Below, piece after piece: positions 1-9,400 of a stretch of DNA of 64,000 nucleotides. The translations under genes and the position numbers were made by a program. The notes under the pieces are model-generated. The model did not search any database and was not told where the DNA came from. It saw only the letters and a list, made by a program, of their open reading frames with translations. Each line of letters begins with the position of its first letter. The stretch's first letter is position 1. The stretch comes from Candidatus Sulfopaludibacter sp. (lineage in GTDB: Bacteria > Acidobacteriota > Terriglobia > Bryobacterales > Bryobacteraceae), in the NCBI GenBank assembly GCA_031292755.1, contig JARLGM010000009.1, positions 1 to 64,000 of the forward strand, in the 5' to 3' direction.

Positions 1-115
1 GGGCGGCGTGGGTTGAAACACGACTTGGCGTTAGCTTAGGCACGCCGGCAAGATGGGTCGCCGTCTGGAGGCGTAGTCGATTCTTCGGCAGAGTCCGTTG
101 TGCTCCACTGAGAGC

Positions 116-478
116 ATGGACATCGGGCAAATGCTGCAAAACATGGCCGAGCGCGTCTCGGCGGGTGCATCCGTTAAGAACGTATATGGCGAGCCTGTGG
201 TCGTGGGCGATCGCACCGTACTGCCGGCCGCCCGCGTCCGGTATGCCTTCGGTGGCGGAGGACGCGGCGAGACGTCTGCTGGTGGCGGCGGCGGTGGGCG
301 TGTTGCCGCGCGGCCGTGCGGCGCCCTCGAAATCACGCCCGAAGGGTGCCGGTATATCTCATTCGGGGGCCAGCGCAGATTGTGTGCCGCATTCGCCGCA
401 GGGTTCCTGCTGGGCGCCGCGATAGTGGCCTTGCGAGGGCCACGCCGGGTCGAGGTGGTAAAGCGGGTGGCGGGGTAG
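116..478 (+). CDS. GerW/YtfJ family protein
   Basis: A protein of about 120 residues resembling the GerW (YtfJ) family, known in Bacillus as a spore protein and widespread as an uncharacterised protein elsewhere. What is seen: an N-terminal helix (MDIGQMLQNMAERV), then VYGEPVVVGDRTVLPAARV, a Gly-rich stretch where family members carry a GFGxGG segment, and a hydrophobic C-terminal helix near residues 90-105 that could be membrane-associated. A TTG at 98 is in frame, but the ATG at 116 fits the family N-terminus better. It stands alone, on the plus strand, upstream of the sugar-acid enzymes. Its role in a non-sporulating lineage is unknown. Confidence 0.7.
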   Translation: MDIGQMLQNMAERVSAGASVKNVYGEPVVVGDRTVLPAARVRYAFGGGGRGETSAGGGGGGRVAARPCGALEITPEGCRYISFGGQRRLCAAFAAGFLLGAAIVALRGPRRVEVVKRVAG

Positions 479-686
479 GGAATCATAATAGGAGCGTGGA
501 GAAGAAGGTGTAGTATTTCAGCTATGGCGGAGTCTGGCGATCGTCCCTCATCGCGGAAACGATGCCCCGGCTGAAGGTGCGGTCGTCGCATTGATCCTCC
601 CTGACGCGTAGCGATTATCCCCGACAGGCGCGCCGCCAGACACAACGGGTGCCCGGATACCTACTCCATGCGATACAGTAGGTTCG
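479..686. other. Intergenic region, no feature recognised
   Basis: This 208-base gap lies between the GerW-like gene and the first enolase-superfamily gene. I see no RNA motif, repeat or convincing hairpin in it. It presumably holds the promoter of the downstream enolase/GH43 cluster, but I cannot point to a clear -35/-10 pair. Confidence 0.4.
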
Positions 687-1949
687 ATGTCCACGCTCTC
701 CCGCCGTCATTTTCTGGCGGCGCTGCCCGTCGCGGCTGCCATTGCCGAAACCAGGCCGGTCAAAATCACGGGTGTTGAAATCTGGCAGGTCCGCGGCCAT
801 CGCCAAACCGTGCGCGGCGTAGACCAGCAGTATCAGGCCAATCCGCTGCATGTCTACGATGAACTGCGCCCCGCGCCCTATCACGATGCCGCGAATCCCA
901 CTCCCGCCAATGCGGCGGTGAGTGCGTTGTATCTGAAGATTCGCACCGATGCCGGTATCGACGGCTTTTACGGACCCATCGATAAAGAGGTCGCCATCGT
1001 CGTGGACGAGCAATTGCGGCCTTTCCTTATGGGCAAAGACGCTCTGGCGCAGGAGAAACTGTGGGACCAACTCTACCGCTCTAACCGCCACGCGCGGCGC
1101 GGCTTCTACCTGATGGCTATCAGCGCGGTGGATAACACGCTTTGGGACCTGCGCGGCCGCTACTTCAAGACGCCTGTCTATCGCCTGCTGGGCGGTCCTA
1201 CGCGCGCCACTGTGGAGGCGTACGCCAGTTGCCTGGGCTATTCCCTGGAGCCGGAAAAGGCCCAGGCGCGCGCTGCCCAGGTGAAGAGCGAGGGCTTCCG
1301 CTATCAAAAATGGTTCCTGGCCTACGGCCCGGGCGATGGACCCGAGGGACTCCGCAAAAATGTCGACCTGGTCCGCCTGCTGCGCGAGGCCGTGGGCGAA
1401 GACGTGGAGTTGATGTTCGATGTCTACAGCGGCTGGGACCTCAGCTACGCGCTGGAATGGGCCAAGCAGGTGGAACGATACCGCCCGCGCTGGATCGAAG
1501 AGGCCACGCAGGCGGAGAAGATCGACAGCTTCGCGCAATTGCGCAAAGGCACCTCGATTCCGGTCGCTTCCGGAGAGCACATTCAAGGCCGGTGGGAGGT
1601 GTACGACTACCTCAAGGACGGCGCGCTGAGTGTGGTGCAGTGCGATCCGGAATGGTGCGGGGGAACCAGCGAACTGGTGAAGATTTGCGGGGTGGCCTCG
1701 CTGTTCGATGTGCCGGTAATTCCGCACGGCCATAGTCTGCACGCCGCGCTGCACGTGATTGCCAGCCAGTCGCCGGCCGTCTGCCCGCTGGCCGAATATC
1801 TCATTCTGAAGATGAAGTCGTATTATCACTTCGAGAAGAACCCGCCGGTTTTGACGCGGGCGCATTTCGCCTTGCCGGACACGCCCGGCTATGGGATCGA
1901 ACTGGACGACGCCAAGGTGGAATCGCGCGAACAGATTCATTGGAGCTGA
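687..1949 (+). CDS. Tat-exported enolase-superfamily (mandelate racemase/muconate lactonizing) protein
   Basis: An enolase-superfamily enzyme of 420 residues, probably a sugar-acid dehydratase or racemase. The N-terminus SRRHFL followed by a hydrophobic AALPVAAAIA segment is a Tat signal. The capping domain spans about residues 25-150 and the barrel follows. Probable metal ligands are the Asp in FDVYSG, the Glu in WIEEAT and the Glu in ASGEH. The YQKWF lysine and the PHGHS histidine are candidate acid/base residues. It is 4 bases upstream of a second Tat-exported family member, so the two are likely one operon acting on related acids in the periplasm. The exact substrate cannot be read from sequence. 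Superfamily confidence is high and subfamily confidence low. Confidence 0.85.
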   Translation: MSTLSRRHFLAALPVAAAIAETRPVKITGVEIWQVRGHRQTVRGVDQQYQANPLHVYDELRPAPYHDAANPTPANAAVSALYLKIRTDAGIDGFYGPIDKEVAIVVDEQLRPFLMGKDALAQEKLWDQLYRSNRHARRGFYLMAISAVDNTLWDLRGRYFKTPVYRLLGGPTRATVEAYASCLGYSLEPEKAQARAAQVKSEGFRYQKWFLAYGPGDGPEGLRKNVDLVRLLREAVGEDVELMFDVYSGWDLSYALEWAKQVERYRPRWIEEATQAEKIDSFAQLRKGTSIPVASGEHIQGRWEVYDYLKDGALSVVQCDPEWCGGTSELVKICGVASLFDVPVIPHGHSLHAALHVIASQSPAVCPLAEYLILKMKSYYHFEKNPPVLTRAHFALPDTPGYGIELDDAKVESREQIHWS

Positions 1950-1953
1950 CCCT

Positions 1954-3294
1954 ATGCAACTGCCACGACGCAATTTCCTGAGAGGAGCCGCAGTGTCCGG
2001 ACTGCTCGGCCTGGCGACCCCGCGCGAACAGAAAGCCCAGGAGCAGGCCGCCCGCGCCGCGCGCGGAATGGCCGTACCGAAGATCAAAGACATCTCCGTG
2101 ATTGAATGCCAGCCGGCGGGCGTGCGCCTGACGGTGGTCAAGATCACCACGGATCAGGACGGCTTGTACGGCTACGGCTGCGCCACCTTCACCCAGCGTG
2201 CCGACCTGGTGAAGCCCGCCGTAGAGCGCTATCTCAAGCCGCTTCTGATGGGCAAGACGACGGACCGGATCGAGGACATCTGGCAAACCTGCTACGACAG
2301 CTCGTATTGGAAGAACGGCCCGGTGTTGAACAACGCCATCAGCGGGATCGATCAGGCTCTGTGGGACATCAAGGGCCGCGTGGCCGGTATGCCGGTGTAC
2401 CAACTCGCCGGGGGGAAGTGCCGCGAGGCCGCGGCCTGCTATGGCCATGCCGACGGCGCCGATTATCCCAATGTGATGGAGGCGGCCAAACGGTATATGG
2501 CACAGGGATTCCGTTACGTGCGGGTCCAGGTGGGCGTACCGGGGATGGCCGGTTACGGCAGCGCGCGCGGCGAAGCGACGGTGAAGGCCCTGCACGATAA
2601 GCCGGTGTTCGAGCCGGCGGTGTATCTGCGCCGCGCGCTGAAGCTGTTCGAGGTGGCGCGGACTCAATTGGGCGACGAGATCGAACTGCTGCACGACGTC
2701 CACGAGCGCGTCTCGCCGCGCCAGGCCGTGCAATTCTGCAAGGACGTGGAGAAGTTCAAGATGTTCTTCATGGAAGACCCGCTGTCTCCCGAGGACATCG
2801 CCTACTTCCGGCAGATCCGCGAACAGTGCGCCACTCCTATTGCCATGGGCGAACTGTTCAACAGCCCGCATGAATGGACTCCGCTGATCAGCGAGCGGCT
2901 GATCGACTACATCCGCGTTCATGTTTCGCAGGCCGGCGGGTTCACGCCAGCGCGCAAGATCGCGATTCTGGGGGAAATCTACGGCGTGAAGACGGCGTGG
3001 CACGGGCCGGGCGACGTATCGCCCATCGGACACATGGCCAACGTGACGCTCGACGTGGTGAGCTATAACTTCGGCATTCAGGAATACTCGCCCTTCAATC
3101 AGCGGACACAGGACATTTTCCACGGCTGTCCGGAGATGAAAGACGGATACCTCTGGGTGAGCGAAAAGCCCGGCTGGGGAATCGAAATCGACGAGAAGGA
3201 AGCCGCGAAATCGCCCTTCACTCCGGGCCGCAACGGACTGAACGGCGGCTGGGGAGAAATTCGCCGGCTGGACGGCACCGTGATCAAGCAGTAG
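1954..3294 (+). CDS. Tat-exported mannonate dehydratase/RspA-like enolase-superfamily protein
   Basis: An enolase-superfamily enzyme of 446 residues, closest by motif to the D-mannonate dehydratase (ManD)/RspA group, which removes water from sugar acids. Seen: Tat signal RRNFLRGAAVSG, the phrase VRVQVGVPG, the metal/catalytic block LLHDVHERVSP, then EDPLSPED, MGELFNSP, VSQAGG and WHGPGDVSPIGH, which parallel RspA/ManD in order and spacing. The frame stays open upstream, but the ATG at 1954 places the twin arginines correctly and directly follows the stop of the upstream paralogue, suggesting translational coupling. Many RspA-like proteins have weak or no mannonate activity, so the substrate remains open. 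Export of this family is unusual outside lineages such as Acidobacteria and Planctomycetes. Confidence 0.82.
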   Translation: MQLPRRNFLRGAAVSGLLGLATPREQKAQEQAARAARGMAVPKIKDISVIECQPAGVRLTVVKITTDQDGLYGYGCATFTQRADLVKPAVERYLKPLLMGKTTDRIEDIWQTCYDSSYWKNGPVLNNAISGIDQALWDIKGRVAGMPVYQLAGGKCREAAACYGHADGADYPNVMEAAKRYMAQGFRYVRVQVGVPGMAGYGSARGEATVKALHDKPVFEPAVYLRRALKLFEVARTQLGDEIELLHDVHERVSPRQAVQFCKDVEKFKMFFMEDPLSPEDIAYFRQIREQCATPIAMGELFNSPHEWTPLISERLIDYIRVHVSQAGGFTPARKIAILGEIYGVKTAWHGPGDVSPIGHMANVTLDVVSYNFGIQEYSPFNQRTQDIFHGCPEMKDGYLWVSEKPGWGIEIDEKEAAKSPFTPGRNGLNGGWGEIRRLDGTVIKQ

Positions 3295-3324
3295 GGATCC
3301 GAATGGGTATGCTATGGTGTCGGG

Positions 3325-4386
3325 ATGAATCGCTCGTGGTACGTGCTGTGGCTGCTGGCGGGTTGTGCGGCGGCTCAGGGTACGCTGGTTAACCCGCTGC
3401 TCACCTCAGGGGCCGATCCCTGGATCACCACCCACAACGGGTTCTACTATTACATGAACACGACTGGATCGAGCCTCGTAATCTGGAAAACGAAGAGCAT
3501 AGGCGCGCTCGCAACCGCCGAAAAGAAGACGGTGTGGCGGCCTCCCGCGAGCGGCCCCTACTCGCACGACATCTGGGCGCCCGAACTGCATTTGGTACGC
3601 GGCAAGTGGTATATCTATTTCGCCGCGGATAGCGGGCGAAACGAGTCCCATCGGATCTGGGTATTGGAAAATGCGGCTGCCGATCCGCTGGATGGTGAGT
3701 GGCAGATGAAGGGCAAGGTGGCCGACCCCTCCGACCGCTGGGCGATCGACGCCACCGTGTTTGAGCACGACGCGCGTCTCTATATGGTCTGGTCCGGTTG
3801 GGAGGGTGAAGTTAACGGCGCGCAGAACCTTTATATAGCGGAACTCTCGGACCCACAAACGGTAAAAGGCAGCCGCGTCCGAATCTCCACGCCAGAGTAC
3901 CCGTGGGAGAAAATCGGGGATTTGGCGCCGCGACAGGCGTCCGAGGCGAATCCCGGCGCAGACCCGGGCAACCCCATTCATGTCGATGTCAATGAAGGAC
4001 CCGAGATCCTGAAGCACGGCAGTCAAATTTTCGTGGTCTACTCGGCCGGCGGGTGCTGGACCGACTACTATTCGCTGGCCATGCTCACCGCGTCCGTGTC
4101 GAGTGACCTGATGAATCCGGCATCCTGGAAGAAAAGCGCGGCGCCGGTGTTTTGGCTCTCTCCGGAGGCGCACGCCTACGGTACCGGCCACAACAGTTTC
4201 TTCCAATCGCCGGACGGCAAGGAGGACTGGATCCTGTACCATGCGAATTCGGAGCCCGGACAGGGGTGCGGCCGCCGCCGTGCGCCGCGCGCGCAGCCGT
4301 TCACCTGGAAGCCGGACGGCACGCCGGATTTCGGCCGGCCAGTCGCGGTAGGGGCGCCGATCGCGGTCCCTTCGGGCGGAAACTGA
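3325..4386 (+). CDS. Glycoside hydrolase family 43 lipoprotein
   Basis: A five-bladed-propeller glycosidase of 353 residues from GH43, a family of arabinofuranosidases, arabinanases and xylosidases. The N-terminus is a lipoprotein signal with lipobox LAGC (cysteine near residue 14), so the enzyme is probably membrane-anchored. The expected carboxylates appear in order: the Asp in GADPW (general base), the Asp in AIDATVF (pKa modulator) and the Glu in NEGPEIL (general acid). The blade motif HDIWAPELH is also typical of GH43. It sits 30 bases after the ManD-like gene and likely belongs to the same carbohydrate-use cluster. The sugar released cannot be told from sequence. Confidence 0.85.
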   Translation: MNRSWYVLWLLAGCAAAQGTLVNPLLTSGADPWITTHNGFYYYMNTTGSSLVIWKTKSIGALATAEKKTVWRPPASGPYSHDIWAPELHLVRGKWYIYFAADSGRNESHRIWVLENAAADPLDGEWQMKGKVADPSDRWAIDATVFEHDARLYMVWSGWEGEVNGAQNLYIAELSDPQTVKGSRVRISTPEYPWEKIGDLAPRQASEANPGADPGNPIHVDVNEGPEILKHGSQIFVVYSAGGCWTDYYSLAMLTASVSSDLMNPASWKKSAAPVFWLSPEAHAYGTGHNSFFQSPDGKEDWILYHANSEPGQGCGRRRAPRAQPFTWKPDGTPDFGRPVAVGAPIAVPSGGN

Positions 4387-4529
4387 GCGGGCCTTCCGGA
4401 AGGCCGCGGGGTTTGTGCCCGATCGCCGAAGACGACTGAAGTGTAATGGACAGGACGCCGGTCGAAGGAGATTCCCGTATTGACCGGGGCGGAGCGCAGG
4501 GGTTATGTTCGCTGCAGCAGGAGGGACCT

Positions 4530-6383
4530 GTGGCAGTCAACCAGCCGTCATTCCAAGCGAACACCGCGTATCCGGTGATTCTGGGCGCCGGCCTCACCGG
4601 GGTGGCAATCAGCGGCGCGCTCTCCGCGGCAGGTATTACGCACGTGTTGGTGGGCGATCCGCCTTCCCAAACGCCGCGGCTGGGCGAATCGCTGAACACC
4701 GAAGGAAGCCTGGAAATCGCGCGACAGTTTCCGGCACTGATGAATTTCTGCTTCCCGAAGAAGCAGCAGGCACTGTTCTTCGGCGGAAATGCCATTTCGT
4801 TCGATTCCATCCAGTACGCCCAGGGGCATGCCTATTACCGGTTGCTCGGCTATCCGGCTACGGTGCAACTGCTGCACGTGGATCGCGTGGGTTTCGATAC
4901 CGCAGCCTTCCCGGCAGCCATTGCCGATCCGCATTGCATGTTCCTCGAAGACCGGGCAGTGTCACTCGATTACGATCCCCCAAGCGATTGGATTCGCGGC
5001 GTGCTGCTGGCGAGCGGCAAGTCCGTCCTGTCGTCGTATGTGTTCGATGCTACCAATCACGCGCGCTTCGTGGCGCGGCAGGTCGGAGTGCGGTGCAAAC
5101 TCATCGGCAAGCCCCGCCGGGTGGCATTCGCGCACTATAGCGCCTTGGGCGACCGCGCCGCCGCGCCGGCTCAGCAGCCCAACTGGATCCATGCAACCTC
5201 GCTGCTGCGCCTGGATTTGACCAAGGACCCGGTCGATGGTCTGGCCTGGACGATTCCCCTGGGCAGCTATGTTTCGGTTGGGATCAGCGTCGATCCGCGG
5301 AATACCGGGGCCGCCGCCGGGGGGTTGCTCGATTGGGTGGAGAAGGCGTTTGCGCGGCGCGGCATGGATGTGCGCCGCGACTTTCCGACGCGCGGCACGC
5401 CGGTGGATCTGCGCTACGAACATTACAACCACGAACGGTGCTACGGACAGAATTGGCTGCTGGCGGGTATGAGCTGCTGCCAGGTGTGGTTTCCATCGGC
5501 CGCGGGGGTGGCCACGGGATTGGTAGCCGCGCGACTGGCGGCCGATGTGCTGAAAGCTCCGGTCCGCGCGGCACAGGTGTACCAGTTGTACATCGACGAG
5601 GTGGCGGCGATTCACGCCGGCCTCGAGTGGCTGGTGCGGGACGATCCCTGGCCGGTCACGCTACAGCAGTTGCAGCAGCGGACGCAAGCCATGGTCAGCG
5701 GGAATGTCTTGCGGCTGGGCGATTATGTGGCGCTGCGGAACCCGCCCGACGAGTTGGCGTTCGGGGACGCGGCGTTGCGCCTGTTCGAGCGCGACCGCAG
5801 ATTGGCCAGCCCGGTACGGATCGCCACGGCGCTGCCGCAGTCGCAGGCGACCCGGCTGTTCGCCGCCACGGGCCAGCCGGATCCATGGACCGACGCGCCG
5901 ATCGCGGTGCCGGTGGTTACGCGGCCGGACGGGCTGCGCGGACCGATGGCGATTCTGGGCCTGGTGGATATTCTCTCGGGGCGGCTGGGCACGGAAGCGT
6001 CCGCGGGGCTGGTGACGGCGGATGTGAAGGTGGAGATCGATCAGTTTCAGTTGACCGGTGCCGCACAATGGAACTCCTGGGTGACGTTCCTGCGCGGCGC
6101 GGCACGGGTGAACGAACTGGAACTGGTGCCGGCCGCTTTGGAGGCCAGCGGAGCGGAGTGGGTGCTGACGGCGCAGTGGCAGGGCCTGATGGGCGCCGAA
6201 GGGGCGGTATCGCCGCAGCTCACGATGAACTTTCAGATGTCCGGCGACAAGGTCTCGGAGATCCGGATGCAGCGGGCGGACTGCACGTTTGCGGTGGGCG
6301 ATGAGATTCTGCCGCAGGTGGCCTTCGCGGTGGTGGTGGGGCGGCTGGCGGCCGCGGGGGCACGGCAGACACCGCCGCAGTGA
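4530..6383 (+). CDS. FAD-dependent halogenase/monooxygenase-like protein with C-terminal extension
   Basis: A flavoprotein of 617 residues related to flavin-dependent halogenases and class A monooxygenases. Seen: an N-terminal dinucleotide fold GAGLTGVAISGAL that binds FAD, then GESLN, a WTIP motif near the middle reminiscent of the WxWxIP halogenase signature, and the second FAD contact in LLAGMS with AAGVATG. The last 170 residues form an extra domain I cannot assign. The frame is open from an ATG at 4446, but a strong AGGAGGGA ribosome site at about 4519-4526 points to GTG 4530. It converges with the eCIS cargo gene and is probably unrelated to it. The catalytic lysine of true halogenases was not confirmed, so oxidation without halogenation is possible. 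Confidence 0.6.
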   Translation: MAVNQPSFQANTAYPVILGAGLTGVAISGALSAAGITHVLVGDPPSQTPRLGESLNTEGSLEIARQFPALMNFCFPKKQQALFFGGNAISFDSIQYAQGHAYYRLLGYPATVQLLHVDRVGFDTAAFPAAIADPHCMFLEDRAVSLDYDPPSDWIRGVLLASGKSVLSSYVFDATNHARFVARQVGVRCKLIGKPRRVAFAHYSALGDRAAAPAQQPNWIHATSLLRLDLTKDPVDGLAWTIPLGSYVSVGISVDPRNTGAAAGGLLDWVEKAFARRGMDVRRDFPTRGTPVDLRYEHYNHERCYGQNWLLAGMSCCQVWFPSAAGVATGLVAARLAADVLKAPVRAAQVYQLYIDEVAAIHAGLEWLVRDDPWPVTLQQLQQRTQAMVSGNVLRLGDYVALRNPPDELAFGDAALRLFERDRRLASPVRIATALPQSQATRLFAATGQPDPWTDAPIAVPVVTRPDGLRGPMAILGLVDILSGRLGTEASAGLVTADVKVEIDQFQLTGAAQWNSWVTFLRGAARVNELELVPAALEASGAEWVLTAQWQGLMGAEGAVSPQLTMNFQMSGDKVSEIRMQRADCTFAVGDEILPQVAFAVVVGRLAAAGARQTPPQ

Positions 6384-6403
6384 TCTACTGACCCTGTCCG
6401 CCG

Positions 6404-9400
6404 CTACTGTACAGGCACAACGTGCACCTCAATGGGAGGCATCTCGAGGCGCCGCAGGTCATTTGCGATCGCGTCGTTCGCAGCTTTCACCATGGCCGGA
6501 GTGACGGTACCCGGAACCTGAACGATAATGCTGATCTTACTCGGGTCTTCCACGGTCGTCTGATAGTAGACGTCGTTTGTGCCAGCCACAGGGGTGAGCC
6601 CACGCTTGCCGCGAACGGGGTCACCGGTGGCCTCATAGGCCTTCTTCATCGCCAGATCGACATTTTGGAGTACGTGCTGAACGTCGGGAACATCCAACTC
6701 TTTGACGCTGATCATGTTGGCTCCCGTAATCTTCCTGCTGATAACGATGATTGGCTCGCCCTGCTTAACATCGTCAATGTGGTAGCTAAGGGCCTCGGTG
6801 CCTCCCGCGAAGCCGTCATAGGCGGGAAATTTTTCTTCCACCGGCCGGGAACCCGGGACGATGCGCTTCATGACGTTGGCTTCACGAAGCTCTTTGGCAG
6901 TCATGCCGGGAGGCGGGGCGGGGACGCCGGGCGATGCAGCCGTGGAAGCCGGGGCGGCCGGCAGAGCGAAAGGCTTAACCCAGAGGACTCCGCCCCCGGG
7001 AGCGCCGATGGGGAGGAAGAGCGGAAGCTTCACCTTGGCCAACCCGCGTTGCATGGCCTGCTCCCAGGCGGGATTTGGCGTCCCCGCGGCGGGCCGGTTG
7101 CCGAATGCTTTCTCGCCCAATCCGCCAGCCAGCCCCAGCGAGGTAGAGAGGAGTCCTTGCCGGTAAACCTCATCGGGGCTGGCGCCGCTGACATAGGCAA
7201 TACCGGCTCCGGTCGTGACATCGAATCCGATACGGAGAGGTAAGGATTTCAAGCTCAACCCCCGGCCTACCAGCCCGGTAGCTCCGCCCAGCAGCAAGCC
7301 CTGCCCACCGGCCGCCCACGACTCATCCCAACTGCCGCCGTGGAGCCTTGTGTCCGCTACTCCGGTGACTCCGGATACCGAGGCGTCGATGGCGGCCCCC
7401 CGCAAAAGGCTGGTGGATGGGCCAAGGACGCCGCCTATCGCAAAGCCTGTGCCGTAGCTGAGACCAACCGGGAAGTAGTCCGCCACGCCCTTGCCATAGT
7501 TCTCCCACGTCAGCCCGTGGTGCGCCGACTCCAGCGCGCCACCCATCGTTCCGGTGAGCAGTCCGGTGCCGAGCCCGGTGGCCCCGACGACGACTAACTT
7601 GCCGCCCAGGCTCACCACTGTCGCGCCGCCCAGGGTGGTGAATATGACCGGAGCGGAGACCGCCGCCGTAAGCGCGACCGCCCCCACTTTAATTCCCGTG
7701 ATCGTCCGCTCGCCGCCGGCGTAGACGTCTTCCCTGTATTGGTAGAACTGGGATTCACCGTATTGGGGCGCGAACAGGGCGTGCTCCTCGGCCTCCTGGA
7801 GCTGTTGCGGAGTCTGGGCCAGGTCCATCTGGTGCAGCGCGATCTGGAGATCCTGGCGCGTGCGGCCGACCATCTTCCCGGGTTCGTCGAACCACCGCCC
7901 CCCGAGGATATGGGAGGGAATAGAGGCCGCGTATGCTCCGCCGGTCTGGGTTTCGTGAAAGATCCGGGTGAATCGATCGAGGTTCTCCAGCTTGCGGTTC
8001 GCCTGGTCCGAGATTATCTTCTTTCGGTCGTCGATGTACTGTTTCCATTCGGCCTCGTCGAGCGCCTTGCCTGCGACGTAGCGCTTGCCGCCGGTACTGG
8101 CGAGATAAGCCTGGGTCTCGAAGTAGCGTTGGATCTTGTCGGCGTCGGGCGGCGGCAGCGGGGTCAGCCGTTTGCCGGAGGAATCCCAGGAGGTGAGGCC
8201 CAATTCGGGCGTCCAGATGCTGGTATTCCCGCTGTCGTCTTTCGAGAATTTCAAGCCTTTGGTCCAGCTTGGACGGAGCAACGGATCGCCAAGCCAGATA
8301 ACCTGGTTGGGATCGGGTCCAACCGGCGGAATCTGGAATTGCGGCGGGGACCCTCCAAACAGGGATGCGCCGCCGCGGCGCGACTGCAGGTCCATCAAGG
8401 AGAAATCGAATTGCAGGGCCGATTGGAACGCCAGCTTGGCGCGCAACTCTCCCGCGAGCTTTCCATTATCTGCGTTGAGCGAATCCGCCAGAGCGCCGGC
8501 ATCCTCGCCCGGCGTGGTGGATAACACGCGGAACAAGGTGTTGGCATCGCCGGCGGCGCCGTAACCGGCGATAGCCTGGAGCAGGCTCAGCCGGTCGTTC
8601 GTGCCCAGTTCGCCAAGCTCCTGATCGGTCAACTTGGAGGCAGCCTCGGGGGCTTTGGCTGGGTCGCTGGACAGCGCTTCCCTGAGCTTGGCGGATGCCG
8701 GGCTCTCAATCTTGAAGGGCAGTTCGCGAGCCGGCGGCGGCACTGGCTCAAACTCGAGATGGAACATTGGAGCCGGCGGCGCCGGCGGCGCTGGTTGCTT
8801 CGGCGAGGGCCCGGGCGGAACGACTTTAGGCGGCGGTTTTGGAACCGTCTTGGGCGGTGGTGGCGGCGGGTGTGGCTGCTCGGGTTGCACCGGTTGCTCG
8901 GGCTCAACGGGTTGCTCCGGCACGGCCTCGTAAGTGTGGAGTTCAATAGTCGGCCAACGAGTCGTGGGGGATTCCTTTTTGTTCGTAACCGATCCCCGAG
9001 CGCCTATCGATACGGTCAGAATATCGTGCCCGGTGTCGCCGCCATGCTCGTAGGCCGCGACATCCAGAATGGCTTCCGGGCCGGAAAGAAACCCTACGGT
9101 CTCCTGGTCGTGCCGCCCTGGCTCATTGGCGAAAACCCCAAACTCGCCGCCGATGCGCCCCGTCCACGCCACCACCGGCTTTGGTTTGAATTCTGCTTCC
9201 TGCTTCTGCACGGCACCCGGCGCCGAGCGTTCGCGGACGTTGGGAGTGCCGCCGCTGGTCACCTCGTGAGCGGCTTCGCTGGCGTCGTGCTCGGCATCGT
9301 GTTCGCCGGCAACGGGTCCGGTGGCCTGGCGCTGCTGCACCACGTGGGCTAGTTCGTGGGCCAGCAGTCTCTGCCCCCCGATGGTTTCGGGTGCGAATTC

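Noticed and set aside
1-115. A minus-strand frame over 31-645 and remnants of a gene at the left edge.
   Set aside because: The translation is Pro/Arg-rich without a domain and is antisense to the GerW-like gene; the first 97 bases show nothing I can support.
6366-6420. CCTGT/ACAGG dyad between the convergent flavoprotein and cargo genes as a terminator.
   Set aside because: Five base pairs with a 12-base loop and no T-run is too weak.
9340-9370. The HELAH motif in the cargo protein as proof of an active metalloprotease.
   Set aside because: It is the standard DUF4157 motif found in many eCIS cargos; protease activity cannot be assumed from it.
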